From NCBI RefSeq assembly GCF_951230155.1, contig NZ_CATNVD010000001.1, forward strand, positions 186,001 through 250,000: a stretch of DNA of 64,000 bases, in the 5' to 3' direction. Made by a program: the position numbers and the translations under genes. This document shows positions 9,164 through 18,120 of the stretch, piece by piece. Below the pieces are notes generated by a model. It had not been told where the DNA came from, made no database searches, and saw only the letters and a program-made list of their open reading frames with translations. This DNA comes from Parablautia sp. Marseille-Q6255. GTDB lineage: Bacteria; Bacillota; Clostridia; Lachnospirales; Lachnospiraceae. How positions within the stretch are numbered: position 1 is the stretch's first letter; every line of letters starts with the position of its first letter.

Positions 9164-10960
9164 TTATGGGCGGATCTGCCCGTTTCCGAAAATAATATAT
9201 TTCGTTGTCGTAAGCGCCAGAAGCCCCATTGGTCCCCTCGCGTGAAGCTTCTGTGTGCTGATACCGATCTCTGCTCCAAAGCCAAATTCAAAACCGTCTG
9301 TAAACCGTGTGGATGCGTTGACATACACGGCAGCAGCATCGACCTCATCCAGAAAACGCATCGCATGATTGTAGTCCGATGTAATGATCGCCTCCGAATG
9401 TCCTGTATTATACTGATTGATATGAGCGATCGCCTCATCCAGAGAAGCTACGGTCCTGACTGAAAGAATATAGTCCAGATACTCTCTGCCCCAGTCCTCT
9501 TCCTTTGCGCGGACTCCTCCCTCTATGCAGGAAAGCGCCTGATCGTCGCAGCGCAGCTCTACCTGATGCTCCTTCAGTCTTTTTTCCAGCGCGCCAAGCA
9601 GCTCCCGCTCGATCGCTTCATGCACGACCAGGGACTCACAGGCATTGCACACACCGATCCTCTGTGTCTTTGCATTATGGATGATCTCAACTGCCATTGC
9701 AATATCCGCCGACTCATCTACATAGATATGGCAGTTTCCTGTCCCGGTCTCGATCACCGGTATCGTACTGTTCTCTACGACTGTGCGTATCAGCCCTGCG
9801 CCGCCCCGTGGGATCAGGACGTCGACATACGGCTTCAGTCTCATAAACTGCGCGGTCGCCTCGCGGTCCGTCACCTGAATCAGCTGCAGCGCATCTGCCG
9901 GGACATCCGCCTCGCAAAGCGCATTTCGCAGTATTTTCACGATCGCTGTATTTGAATGGATCGCATCGCTTCCACCCTTTAAGATAACCGCATTTCCAGT
10001 CTTAAAGCACAGAGCAAACGCGTCTGCCGTCACATTTGGGCGGGACTCATAGATGATGCCCACCACGCCGAGCGGTACGCGCTTTTTCCCGATCATCAGC
10101 CCGTTCGGGCGTTTTTTCATCTCGGTAACCTCTCCGATGGGGTCGTCCAGTCCGGCTATCTGACGAAGCCCCTGCGCCATCGCCCCTATTCGTGCGTCAT
10201 TTAACAGCAGACGGTCCACCATCCCCTCCGGCATGCCGTTGCTGCGCGCACGGCGGATATCCGCTTCGTTCGCCCGAAGGATCTCTTCTTTGTGTGCTTC
10301 AAGCGCCTGCGCCGCCTGCAAAAGAACCTCATTCTTTTTTGCCGTCGGAAGTATGCGAAGCTTTGGCTCAGTCTCCTTCGCCTTTTTGCCGATCGCCGTA
10401 AGCAGAAGCTTTGGGTCTGCAAAAAAGCGCTCCTCTGTGATCAGATACTCCGGGAGGATATCATGCTCCTGCGACGGCACCTCGTCCATCATCTGAAATT
10501 CAAATGCTACAGCCACGGTCGGATGCGATGGATGAGCGGACAGGTAGCGGTCATAAAATCCTTTCCCATAACCGCAGCGATGACGCTTTGCATCAAAGCC
10601 CACCCCGGGAACGATCAGCAGCGCTTCCTCATCAGAAGCCGCCCTTTGCGTCACCGGCTCCGGAATGTCGTAGTAGCCTGGCGCCACATCCTGCCAGGAA
10701 GAAATATAGTAAAATACCATATCCTCACCCTCTACCTTAGGCGCGGCCACTCTCTTTCCTCTTTTCCAAGCCTCCTCACAAAGCAGCTTTGTCGATACCT
10801 CATTTTTGCAGTCCATGTAGACATAAACGGCATCTGCTTTTACAAAAAGGTCTGACTCTGTGATCTGCCTGCAGATCACCCGGCTCTTTTCTTCTGCCCA
10901 CGCAGGAGAAAGCTCCTTTCTTCTGGAAAATACAAGCTTTCTAATTTCCTTTTTTTCCAT
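9164..10960 (-). CDS. Fused 5-formyltetrahydrofolate cyclo-ligase / gamma-glutamyl phosphate reductase (ProA)
   Basis: One uninterrupted frame encodes two complete enzymes. Residues 1-about 180 are a 5-formyl-THF cyclo-ligase (MTHFS/YgfA), which returns 5-formyl-THF to 5,10-methenyl-THF with ATP; the ATP-site motif [11 protein letters not shown] is at 130-140. Residues about 186-598 are ProA, the NADPH-dependent reductase making glutamate semialdehyde for proline; blocks include [29 protein letters not shown] and [11 protein letters not shown], with the likely nucleophile Cys438. Each half has normal length and the linker is only a few residues. I chose the ATG at 10960 (GGGTG about six bases upstream) over a start at 11038. 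It overlaps the DUF896 gene by 20 bases. ProB lies two genes upstream, so proline synthesis is complete apart from ProC. Confidence 0.93.
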   Translation of the reverse strand: MEKKEIRKLVFSRRKELSPAWAEEKSRVICRQITESDLFVKADAVYVYMDCKNEVSTKLLCEEAWKRGKRVAAPKVEGEDMVFYYISSWQDVAPGYYDIPEPVTQRAASDEEALLIVPGVGFDAKRHRCGYGKGFYDRYLSAHPSHPTVAVAFEFQMMDEVPSQEHDILPEYLITEERFFADPKLLLTAIGKKAKETEPKLRILPTAKKNEVLLQAAQALEAHKEEILRANEADIRRARSNGMPEGMVDRLLLNDARIGAMAQGLRQIAGLDDPIGEVTEMKKRPNGLMIGKKRVPLGVVGIIYESRPNVTADAFALCFKTGNAVILKGGSDAIHSNTAIVKILRNALCEADVPADALQLIQVTDREATAQFMRLKPYVDVLIPRGGAGLIRTVVENSTIPVIETGTGNCHIYVDESADIAMAVEIIHNAKTQRIGVCNACESLVVHEAIERELLGALEKRLKEHQVELRCDDQALSCIEGGVRAKEEDWGREYLDYILSVRTVASLDEAIAHINQYNTGHSEAIITSDYNHAMRFLDEVDAAAVYVNASTRFTDGFEFGFGAEIGISTQKLHARGPMGLLALTTTKYIIFGNGQIRP

Positions 10961-11165
10961 ATTTTTCACCCAGATTCTCAATCGTTCCGTCTTTGTTGAT
11001 AATATCGATATTGTTGAGCTGTCCGCGCAGATTTGCACGCACTGCTTCTATATACTCTCTGCGAAGCATGGCCTGCTCTTCCTTTTCAGCCTGCGTAAGC
11101 CCCTCCGCCTTTGCCCTGCGCGCAAGCTCATTGATACGCGCAAGCTTGTTCTGATCTATGCTCAT
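10941..11165 (-). CDS. DUF896 (YnzC-like) small protein
   Basis: A 74-residue protein that starts [17 protein letters not shown] and contains [17 protein letters not shown], the two-helix pattern of the DUF896/YnzC family of small cytosolic Bacillota proteins. Family function is not settled; one Bacillus member is linked to the SOS operon. GGAGG lies six bases before the ATG. Its 3' end overlaps the start of the cyclo-ligase/ProA fusion by 20 bases, and it begins 12 bases after proB, so it is embedded in the proline operon. Confidence 0.9.
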   Translation of the reverse strand: MSIDQNKLARINELARRAKAEGLTQAEKEEQAMLRREYIEAVRANLRGQLNNIDIINKDGTIENLGEKYGKKGN

Positions 11166-11177
11166 TTGTTTCCTCCG

Positions 11178-12020
11178 TCAAAATTCCTTTTCCAGTATGT
11201 CAATCAGATAAAAATCCTCATTTTTCTTTCCCTGAAACAGTGTTCCGACCGGCGTTCCCTGCAGGATCCGGTGGATCACATGAAAGTCATCTCCATTTGC
11301 GATGATCATATCCGCTCCGGAAGCCGTAGCGATCTTTGCTGCTGAAAGCTTGGTTGCCATGCCGCCTGTTCCCACATCGCTTCCCGCGCCCTTGCCCATC
11401 TGCATCAGATGCCCGTCGAGTGTATCGACAAAGTCAATAAAGCGGGCGTCGGGATTCTTCCGCGGATCATCCGTGTAAAGTCCGTCAATATCAGAAAGCA
11501 GCAAAAGCAGATCGGCTCCCACGAGAGCAGCTACGATAGCAGAAAGCGTATCATTATCTCCAAACTGGATCTCATAGGTGGACACCGTGTCGTTTTCATT
11601 GACGATCGGGATCGCTCCGAGCGCCAGCAGTTCATCAAAGGTATTGGATGCATTTCGGCGGCTCAGATTGTCCATCATGGTATCCTTCGTCATCAGAACC
11701 TGCGCTGCCTGATGACCGTACTCGCCAAACAGCTTCTGGTAGATCATCATAAGCTGCGCCTGTCCGATCGCCGCACACGCCTGCTTTTCTGCCACGTTTT
11801 TCGGACGGTGGTGGAAGCCGATCGTCTGGCGCCCGACAGCGATCGCGCCGGAGGATACCAGGATCACATCCTTCCCGGCATTTTTCAGATCACAAAGCTC
11901 CCGCACAAGGATCTCGAGCTTGGTCAGATTCAGCGCGCCCGTCTCAGGATGCGTGATCGAGGAGCTCCCGATCTTGATAACGATCCTGCTCTTATTTTTC
12001 AAATTCTCTCTGTACTTCAT
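11178..12020 (-). CDS. proB: Glutamate 5-kinase ProB, short form without PUA domain
   Basis: ProB phosphorylates glutamate with ATP, the first step of proline synthesis. The 280-residue protein contains only the amino-acid-kinase domain: IVIKIGSSSI near residue 13, VSSGAIAVG near residue 55, and NENDTVSTYEIQFGDNDTLSA for the substrate loop (motif shown in part of positions about 155-175). The C-terminal PUA domain of the Escherichia coli enzyme is absent, which is common in Bacillota. GGGGAG precedes the ATG by five bases. It follows the flippase gene by 18 bases. Confidence 0.95.
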   Translation of the reverse strand: MKYRENLKNKSRIVIKIGSSSITHPETGALNLTKLEILVRELCDLKNAGKDVILVSSGAIAVGRQTIGFHHRPKNVAEKQACAAIGQAQLMMIYQKLFGEYGHQAAQVLMTKDTMMDNLSRRNASNTFDELLALGAIPIVNENDTVSTYEIQFGDNDTLSAIVAALVGADLLLLLSDIDGLYTDDPRKNPDARFIDFVDTLDGHLMQMGKGAGSDVGTGGMATKLSAAKIATASGADMIIANGDDFHVIHRILQGTPVGTLFQGKKNEDFYLIDILEKEF

Positions 12021-12038
12021 AATAACTCCCCTGCTGTC

Positions 12039-13697
12039 TTATCTTAACAGCCCTGTTTTTCGAAGGAGCCTGATGATCAGGTGCCCCTTTGGAAATGTTG
12101 CGATCTCTTCGATCGTAATCCCCCGGAACGATACAAGGCTGACCACATACACGGCAGCGCCCATCAGGATCGCCAGGATCGTGGAGATCGTATTACCTGC
12201 GAACAGGTGGAATACCGAATATACCAGATAAGCGGCAGCACCCATGATCACAGAAGCGATCGCAGGTACGGCAAAGGTCCGGTACCACTCCTGTCTGTAA
12301 TGGATAAAACGCCTGATGCACACGGCATTCATGATGCACACAAGCAGCGCAAATAAAATATTTGCATATACCACTGCATAAATATTGAGATTGGCTGCAG
12401 TCAGAAGGAAATACAGCACAACAAAGTGGACCGCCAGCGCAATACTGCAGTTTACCAGCGGCTGGCGAAGCTGTCCGAGTCCCTGCAAAATCCCTGTCGT
12501 AAGGGTAGACAGAGCGTACAGCACGATCATCAGAGCGCCTGCCTGGAGGATTCCTGCCGAGAGAGGCGCGCCCGTTTCCTGTGAAAACAGCATGGTAATG
12601 ATCGGCTTCGCCAGGGCAGCCATACCGACCGCACACGGAATCGTCAAAAGCATCGTAAAACGGATCGACAGCCGGATCTTGGCACGGGCTTCACTGCGGC
12701 GGTTCTTTGCCATCGCGGCAGTCAGCGACGGCACGATCGCCGGCGCCATACACGATGCAAGCGCCAGCGGGACGTTCATCAGCACACGGAACTGGCCGGA
12801 ATAGATTCCCCAGATAGAGCCGTACTGTGCCTCTGTGTACCCCTGGCTGTTTAATACCTTGTTAAAAATCCCCTGATCCGCCACATTGCTGATGTTGTAG
12901 ATCACTGTGCTTAATATTACCGGAAGGATCGTCAGCACAAGCTGCCGGTAGATCAGCTGCGTCGGCTCCAGGCGCGAGCTCTGATCACGCCGCAGATTGC
13001 GGCGCAGAGTCTTTCTCTGCGCCGTATAAATAAACATCATGAACAGAAGCGCCACTGTGATACTCACCACAGTACCAAATGTCCCGCCGGCTGCTCCCCA
13101 TGCAGGTCCCAGAGAATCATTTCCCTCCTTTGCAGCCAGCGTCATCCCGTAGCTGTACATAATATCTGCACAGACAAGCGTGACCACCGCATTGATGATC
13201 TGCTCGATCACCTGTGACACCGCAGTCGGGACCATGTTGGAATATCCCTGAAAATAGCCGCGGAATGTACCGATCACTGCTGAAATAAAGATCGCCGGAG
13301 CAAGCACGCGCAGTGCATAGGATGCCAGCTCAAACGACATCAGATATTTCGTGATGACACCTGCAAAGATATATGTGATCAGCGCCAGTCCGCCACCGAC
13401 CACCAGCGCAAAACGTACCGCACACAGGAATACCTTGTGCGCATTGCGGTACTCGCCGCGGTGGATACGCTCTGATACCAGCTTGGAAACTGCAAGGGGC
13501 AGATTAAAGCACGATATCATCAGCAGGATCGCATAAATCTCATTTGAGGTGCTGTAATAGCTGACCCCCTCGTTTCCCAATGTGTTCTGGAGCGGTATCC
13601 GGTACACCAGACCGATGATCTTTGCAATGATAGACGCCGCCGCCAGAATCGTACCCTGCACTAAAAAATTTTTTCCGGTATTCTTTTTCTCTTTCAC
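12039..13697 (-). CDS. SpoVB/MurJ-like polysaccharide flippase (MOP superfamily)
   Basis: A 552-residue polytopic membrane protein with about 14 hydrophobic segments, starting with a short basic N-terminus (MKEKKNTGKNFLVQGTILAA). The pattern IIGLVYRIPLQNTLG, then YSTSNEIYAILLMI and FNLPLAVSKLVSER, is that of the SpoVB/YtgP group of the MOP exporter superfamily, which move lipid-linked wall precursors or contribute to spore cortex formation. The start is GTG with GAGG six bases upstream. Location after a DUF3048 gene in a run headed by sporulation genes fits a wall or spore role. Which lipid-linked substrate it moves cannot be told from sequence. Confidence 0.88.
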   Translation of the reverse strand: MKEKKNTGKNFLVQGTILAAASIIAKIIGLVYRIPLQNTLGNEGVSYYSTSNEIYAILLMISCFNLPLAVSKLVSERIHRGEYRNAHKVFLCAVRFALVVGGGLALITYIFAGVITKYLMSFELASYALRVLAPAIFISAVIGTFRGYFQGYSNMVPTAVSQVIEQIINAVVTLVCADIMYSYGMTLAAKEGNDSLGPAWGAAGGTFGTVVSITVALLFMMFIYTAQRKTLRRNLRRDQSSRLEPTQLIYRQLVLTILPVILSTVIYNISNVADQGIFNKVLNSQGYTEAQYGSIWGIYSGQFRVLMNVPLALASCMAPAIVPSLTAAMAKNRRSEARAKIRLSIRFTMLLTIPCAVGMAALAKPIITMLFSQETGAPLSAGILQAGALMIVLYALSTLTTGILQGLGQLRQPLVNCSIALAVHFVVLYFLLTAANLNIYAVVYANILFALLVCIMNAVCIRRFIHYRQEWYRTFAVPAIASVIMGAAAYLVYSVFHLFAGNTISTILAILMGAAVYVVSLVSFRGITIEEIATFPKGHLIIRLLRKTGLLR

Positions 13698-13746
13698 GTC
13701 AGACCTCGTAATATATCAGATATAGTTTGTCCCTTTCCGGACCTTA

Positions 13747-14838
13747 TTACGGCTGCTGTGCACTGACTACCACATTGTCACTGTCCGTATCAAGCACAAT
13801 GCAGACCCATGTCTTTCCCTGGTTCAGCGTGATCTCATTGCCATCCGCGTCGTAATAGCGCGTCGGATTGAAATTGCCCTGCGCAAACGGATCTTCTGCC
13901 GTAGCACCTTCTTTGCTCCAGGTTACATCGATCGCCTTACCCTTTGTGATATACTTTCCGCTGCCGCCGGTAAGGACATCGATATTCAGGTATGTATCAG
14001 AATCTACCTGCGGAGACCAGGAGCAGTACTGGATCAGGATATTGTCATACTGAAGCGGATTTCCGGTCAGCTTGTCGATCTGTGTATCTCCGAACTGATA
14101 TCTCGTATACTTTCCGCTCTCTGCATCGTACAGAAAATAAGCATTATTATAATCATAGCCCGGAGCGACATACACTGCGTCCTGCCCGTTTTCCAGTGTG
14201 ACCGGAGCATCATCTGCCGCAAACTGATAATGGCCGTTCTGCTCCAGATAAGCATCAGAATAATCACGGGAATACCCTCTGAAATCAATTCCCTCCTGAA
14301 TATGCTCATAATCTGTAAATACGTTGTGCGGCGCCGGGAAATCATCACTTCTGTAATATACAAGGTCTCCCTCTCCGTGTCCCGCATCCTCAAGACCGCT
14401 TAAATTCAGCGTATCATCCCGCCACAAAAGCTCCAGCGCATACCAGGCTTGTCCGAAATGCAGATAAAAGGAATCAAACTCCCTCGCAAAATATACGTAA
14501 TACTCTCTGCTGCTTCGCACAGAACCAATGCGCTCCACGTCCTGATAGTCCTCCATGATCCCCATCAGTCGCGTGATGCCGCCCTCTACCGGAGCCTCAT
14601 ATACGATCTCAGCATTGGCAATGCCGGACTGTGGCAATGCATTTTCAATATTATTTATCATAACGGAAATCGGGCGCTTGCGTCCGATCGATTCCGGCAC
14701 CTGCTTGCCAGTCAGAAAGCTGCGTACCATCCCGTTGTCCTCTGCTGCTGATGCCGTCATGGCGCCTGTCATACTGCCAAGCAGCATTCCTGCTGCCGCC
14801 ATCCCTGCTGCTGCCTTTTTCCATGTTTTCCTCTTCAT
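13747..14838 (-). CDS. DUF3048-domain secreted protein (YerB-like)
   Basis: The 363-residue protein starts with a basic residue cluster and a hydrophobic stretch ending ASAAED, a signal peptidase I type signal (cleavage near residue 32); there is no lipobox cysteine. The mature part reads RPISVMINNIENALPQSG and EAPVEGGITRLMGI, then GSVRSSREYYVYFA, the DUF3048 signature known from Bacillus YerB. The C-terminal half (from about residue 235) carries the second DUF3048-associated domain. Family function is unknown; it is probably extracytoplasmic. It follows ybeY by 14 bases. Confidence 0.9.
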   Translation of the reverse strand: MKRKTWKKAAAGMAAAGMLLGSMTGAMTASAAEDNGMVRSFLTGKQVPESIGRKRPISVMINNIENALPQSGIANAEIVYEAPVEGGITRLMGIMEDYQDVERIGSVRSSREYYVYFAREFDSFYLHFGQAWYALELLWRDDTLNLSGLEDAGHGEGDLVYYRSDDFPAPHNVFTDYEHIQEGIDFRGYSRDYSDAYLEQNGHYQFAADDAPVTLENGQDAVYVAPGYDYNNAYFLYDAESGKYTRYQFGDTQIDKLTGNPLQYDNILIQYCSWSPQVDSDTYLNIDVLTGGSGKYITKGKAIDVTWSKEGATAEDPFAQGNFNPTRYYDADGNEITLNQGKTWVCIVLDTDSDNVVVSAQQP

Positions 14839-14852
14839 AAAACTGTTCCTCC

Positions 14853-15350
14853 TTATCTTGTAATGTTCAGTTTTTCGAGAATCTCCTCCTGAAGCGCTTC
14901 CATCTGTGCAGCCTCTTCCGGAGTCATATGATCGTATCCGATCAGATGCAAAATACTGTGCGTGATCAGAAACGCATACTCCCTCTTTACCGAATGTCCG
15001 AACTTCTCCGCCTGCTCTGACACCTTATCTGCCGATATGACAATATCCCCAAGCATCAGCTCTCCGGTATCCGGCTCAAAACAGTCAATCCCCTCATCTT
15101 CCAGAAAATCAAAATCCCCGGGCACCTCATACTGTGTCATGGGGAAGGACAGGACATCTGTCGCGCTGTCGATCCCGCGCTGCTCCTTATTGATCCTGTG
15201 TATTTCCTCGTTGTCCGTGATCAGCAGACCCACCTGCGCCTCATACGGACAGTCCATATAATCCAGCGCGCAGGAAATGACTTCCTCCGCGATCTCATAC
15301 AGATCCAGCCCCAGATCTGCTGCTCCTTCCTGCTCAAAATCAATGGTCAT
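14853..15350 (-). CDS. ybeY: Endoribonuclease YbeY
   Basis: A 165-residue metal-dependent endoribonuclease for rRNA maturation and ribosome quality control. The diagnostic zinc motif HSILHLIGYDH is near residue 135, followed by an acidic tail MTPEEAAQMEALQEEIL, and INKEQRGIDSATDVLSFP is the conserved N-terminal block. The ATG overlaps the phoH stop by four bases. The order yqfC-yqfD-phoH-ybeY is the standard Bacillota arrangement. Confidence 0.97.
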   Translation of the reverse strand: MTIDFEQEGAADLGLDLYEIAEEVISCALDYMDCPYEAQVGLLITDNEEIHRINKEQRGIDSATDVLSFPMTQYEVPGDFDFLEDEGIDCFEPDTGELMLGDIVISADKVSEQAEKFGHSVKREYAFLITHSILHLIGYDHMTPEEAAQMEALQEEILEKLNITR

Positions 15351-16351
15351 CTTGGCTTCCTCCCGGTCTCCTGCCTGCGCGTTTCGCGCTTCTTTTCCCG
15401 TTTTTCATATTCCTCGTACGCATTTACAATCTTCTGGACCAGAGGATGGCGCACAACATCCTGACTCGTCATCGCGCAAAAGCTGATATCATCTACCTTT
15501 GCAAGCACCTTCATTGCTGTATCAAGTCCTGATGGAGCGCCGGACGGCAGGTCCTTTTGCGTCTGGTCTCCAGTCACAACTACCTTTGATCCAAACCCGA
15601 TACGGGTAAGGAACATCTTCATCTGAGCAGGAGAGGTATTTTGCGCCTCATCCAGAATGATAAAGGCATTGTCCAGTGTCCGCCCTCTCATGTAAGCCAG
15701 AGGCGCCACCTCGATCAGACCCTTCTCCATATTTTTCAGAAAGCTGTCCGGTCCCATGATCTGATATAATGCGTCATACAGCGGACGCAGATACGGGTCG
15801 ACCTTGCTTTGCAGATCGCCCGGCAGAAATCCGAGCTTTTCCCCCGCCTCTATCGCGGGCCGCGTCAGAATGATACGTCCCACCTCGTCATTCTTAAACG
15901 CTGTGATCGCCATTGCCATAGCAAGATAGGTCTTTCCGGTCCCGGCGGGTCCCGTGCCAAATACGATCATCTTTTTACGGATCGCATCTACATACGCCTT
16001 CTGTCCCAGCGTTTTTGGCTTGATCGGCTTTCCATTTACTGTGTGGCAGATGCAGTCCGCATCGATCTCCACAAGAGAGGATTCCTTCTCTTCCCAGGAA
16101 AGTGCGATCGCATAATTGACATTTTGTTCTGTGATCGCTGTCCCCTTTTGCGAGAGTTCCTGCAGGCTTTCCAGAATATGCTTCGCCTTTACAGCGTTTG
16201 AAGGACTTCCCAGGATCCGGATCGTCCCGTCGCGGTTTAACACCGTCACCTGCAGTGCCCGCTCAATCTTTTTTACATACTGGTCAAACTGACCGAAAAT
16301 ATTCTGTATATGCTCTGCCGGCACATTCAGTGTCATCTCAACCATAGTCAT
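15347..16351 (-). CDS. phoH: PhoH-family ATPase
   Basis: The 334-residue protein has an N-terminal KH-like region and then the PhoH P-loop GPAGTGKTYLAMAMAI near residue 135, followed by LTRPAIEAGEKLGFLPGD and AFIILDEAQNTSPAQMK (Walker B). PhoH proteins are ATPases, probably helicase-like, connected to RNA handling with YbeY, encoded next. The ATG at 16351 overlaps yqfD by 14 bases; the ATG at 16345 (second Met) is an alternative. The Arg/Lys-rich C-terminus (EKREKKRETRRQETGRKPR) could contact RNA. Confidence 0.95.
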   Translation of the reverse strand: MTMVEMTLNVPAEHIQNIFGQFDQYVKKIERALQVTVLNRDGTIRILGSPSNAVKAKHILESLQELSQKGTAITEQNVNYAIALSWEEKESSLVEIDADCICHTVNGKPIKPKTLGQKAYVDAIRKKMIVFGTGPAGTGKTYLAMAMAITAFKNDEVGRIILTRPAIEAGEKLGFLPGDLQSKVDPYLRPLYDALYQIMGPDSFLKNMEKGLIEVAPLAYMRGRTLDNAFIILDEAQNTSPAQMKMFLTRIGFGSKVVVTGDQTQKDLPSGAPSGLDTAMKVLAKVDDISFCAMTSQDVVRHPLVQKIVNAYEEYEKREKKRETRRQETGRKPR

Positions 16352-17570
16352 TTTTCAGCAATTCCTCCTCTGCACGGTCTATCGCTACACGGCGCACCGC
16401 ACTTTCTCCTGTCACAAGAACGCCTGACGCAATGGCAGACTTCTCATTCCATTCTATTTTAACATCATTTTCAAATATTTGAACCCCCTTTTCCTGCAAT
16501 TTTTGAATAAAATATTCTAAATTTGATTGCAGAATCTGCTCTGCTTCTTTTTTTGTATATATAATTTTCTCTATTGTATATTCTTTAACTGTATATTTTG
16601 TCACATATACCGGCAGATAAAAGTTTTCCAGAAGCTGTATCTGGACCGTCTCGGCCAGCACATCATACTGTTCATAGCTGTCTGGAAATCCGGAAAGCGC
16701 AAAAGGCAGCTCTCCTATGCGCACACGAAAGCACGTCTTCTGCCGCCCCGTATAATGCTTCTGCTTTGCCGTAAGAGGCAGCACCTCGCGGTACGGGGTC
16801 TGTGTGCGCAGCACCACATCTGCGTCCGCCGCTACGTACTGCACGCTGCAAAGCGACTTGCTGTCATCGTAGATCGGAAGGATCCCGGAGACAAGCAGCT
16901 GTCCTTTCTCCACCGTATCTCCCGGCTGTACCACGCTTCTTCCGCTTCTTGCATACACAGATACGACAGTTCCGGCTTTTGAGGCGGCAAGACCCGACGC
17001 CTCCCGTTCTCCGGTATCTGACATTTTCTCTTCCAGGATCCCCTCCTTTACGTGGATCTGGAGCCTCGTCCCGTTAAGCTCTGCCGCCACCCAGGAAAAC
17101 TGTGTAAAATAATTGCGCAGCTCTGATGCCAGCTCCTTACAGTCCACCTGCGACTTCGGCATCCCGTGACGAATACCTGCGCTCTCCAGATATTCAAAGA
17201 TCACCTCATCCGTCTGGGACCAGTTTCCGTCTACCGTGATATTCCATATGTGCGAGGAAAGCCAGAACATAAAAAGAAAAGCCGCGGCGATACCTGCAAT
17301 ATAAAATTTTCTTTTCCGATATTTATGCATAAAAAAAGGCAGACCAAAGCGCCCCGTAATACGCACGGACGCATGGCTTTTTCTGGCGATCATCCGCAGC
17401 TTTCTGAAATCCCTTAAAAGCACGTACGCCTCATACGCCTCTCCCTGAGGCAGCAGCTCCCACAGCGTGATATCGTGATAGGCGCACAGGTTCAAAAAAC
17501 GGTCATACGAGCTTCCGCCAATCCGGATACGGACATATCCCTTTAAAAAATTCAAAAAACGTACCTCCAT
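16338..17570 (-). CDS. yqfD: Sporulation protein YqfD
   Basis: The 410-residue protein has the YqfD opening (FLNFLKGYVRIRIGG) followed by a cytosolic region, one transmembrane helix near residues 90-108 (FYIAGIAAAFLFMFWLS) and a large extracytoplasmic part with WVAAELNGTRLQIHVKEG. In Bacillus YqfD is made in the mother cell under sigma-E and is needed for efficient sporulation. GGGAGG lies four bases before the ATG. It follows yqfC by about 70 bases and precedes phoH with an overlap. Confidence 0.93.
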   Translation of the reverse strand: MEVRFLNFLKGYVRIRIGGSSYDRFLNLCAYHDITLWELLPQGEAYEAYVLLRDFRKLRMIARKSHASVRITGRFGLPFFMHKYRKRKFYIAGIAAAFLFMFWLSSHIWNITVDGNWSQTDEVIFEYLESAGIRHGMPKSQVDCKELASELRNYFTQFSWVAAELNGTRLQIHVKEGILEEKMSDTGEREASGLAASKAGTVVSVYARSGRSVVQPGDTVEKGQLLVSGILPIYDDSKSLCSVQYVAADADVVLRTQTPYREVLPLTAKQKHYTGRQKTCFRVRIGELPFALSGFPDSYEQYDVLAETVQIQLLENFYLPVYVTKYTVKEYTIEKIIYTKKEAEQILQSNLEYFIQKLQEKGVQIFENDVKIEWNEKSAIASGVLVTGESAVRRVAIDRAEEELLKNDYG

Positions 17571-17639
17571 ACAGCCTCCCTCCTGCCGGCCCGGTGATCC
17601 CTTCTTTTCCGGCTTTCCCTGTCTCTGGCGGTACCTTTC

Positions 17640-17918
17640 TTACTGATACTCCAGCTTATCAATAATGCCGGAGATTTCTATCTCATCTCTGGAATAGCTT
17701 TCTATCTTCAGATGTCTGCCTGTGACGCAGATCTTTCCCTGCCTCGTGATCAGCCGTATCTGCGTATCTGTATAAGAAGAAATTCCCTTAAAATTTTCGA
17801 CCGCAAGCCGTTCCCTCCCCTGCATCGAAACAAGAATCGTTCCCTTTGAAACATCCTCCGGGAGCTGCATCGCCCGGACGAGACCAGAACCCATAAACTG
17901 CCCGGGTCTTTTTTTCAT
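17640..17918 (-). CDS. yqfC: Sporulation protein YqfC
   Basis: A small YabP/YqfC-family protein: ILVSMQGRERLAVENF and GKICVTGRHLKIESYSRD are the family blocks, ending at GIIDKLEYQ. The frame can be extended to a GTG at 17927, but AGGGG lies one base from that codon and about 11 bases from the ATG at 17918, so the ATG is preferred (92 residues). It heads the yqfCD-phoH-ybeY block. A candidate sigma-E promoter is at 17957-17985. Confidence 0.93.
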   Translation of the reverse strand: MKKRPGQFMGSGLVRAMQLPEDVSKGTILVSMQGRERLAVENFKGISSYTDTQIRLITRQGKICVTGRHLKIESYSRDEIEISGIIDKLEYQ

Positions 17919-17956
17919 ACTGCACACGCCCCTGTACCGCGTCTCTTTTACCGTAA

Positions 17957-17985
17957 AGCATATGTGGTCTTTCTCCCCTTTATTC
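17957..17985 (-). promoter_or_regulatory. Candidate sigma-E sporulation promoter for yqfC
   Basis: On the minus strand GAATAAA (plus 17979-17985) and CATATGCT (plus 17957-17964) are separated by 14 bases. This fits the published Bacillus sigma-E pattern (KMATATT, 13-15 bases, CATACAMT) at most positions, and places a transcript start about 25-30 bases before yqfC. No sigma-A site was obvious here. Confidence 0.45.
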
Positions 17986-18015
17986 CCTATCGGATAAAAT
18001 CGTGCTTTCTTATAC

Positions 18016-18065
18016 TATAAAAATGTGCTGCGGCAAAATACACTTTCTGTATTTGCCGCAGCACA
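18016..18065 (-). terminator. Intrinsic terminator after carB
   Basis: A near-perfect hairpin with arms at 18024-18042 and 18048-18065 (GTGCTGCGGCAAA paired with TTTGCCGCAGCAC) and a five-base loop ends in a five-T run on the minus strand. It starts about 55 bases after the carB stop. Confidence 0.88.
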
Positions 18066-18120
18066 CTGCACAGCGTATGGGCGTCCCGTTGCAAAATATA
18101 CCGGGCGCTACCCTGTCTTT

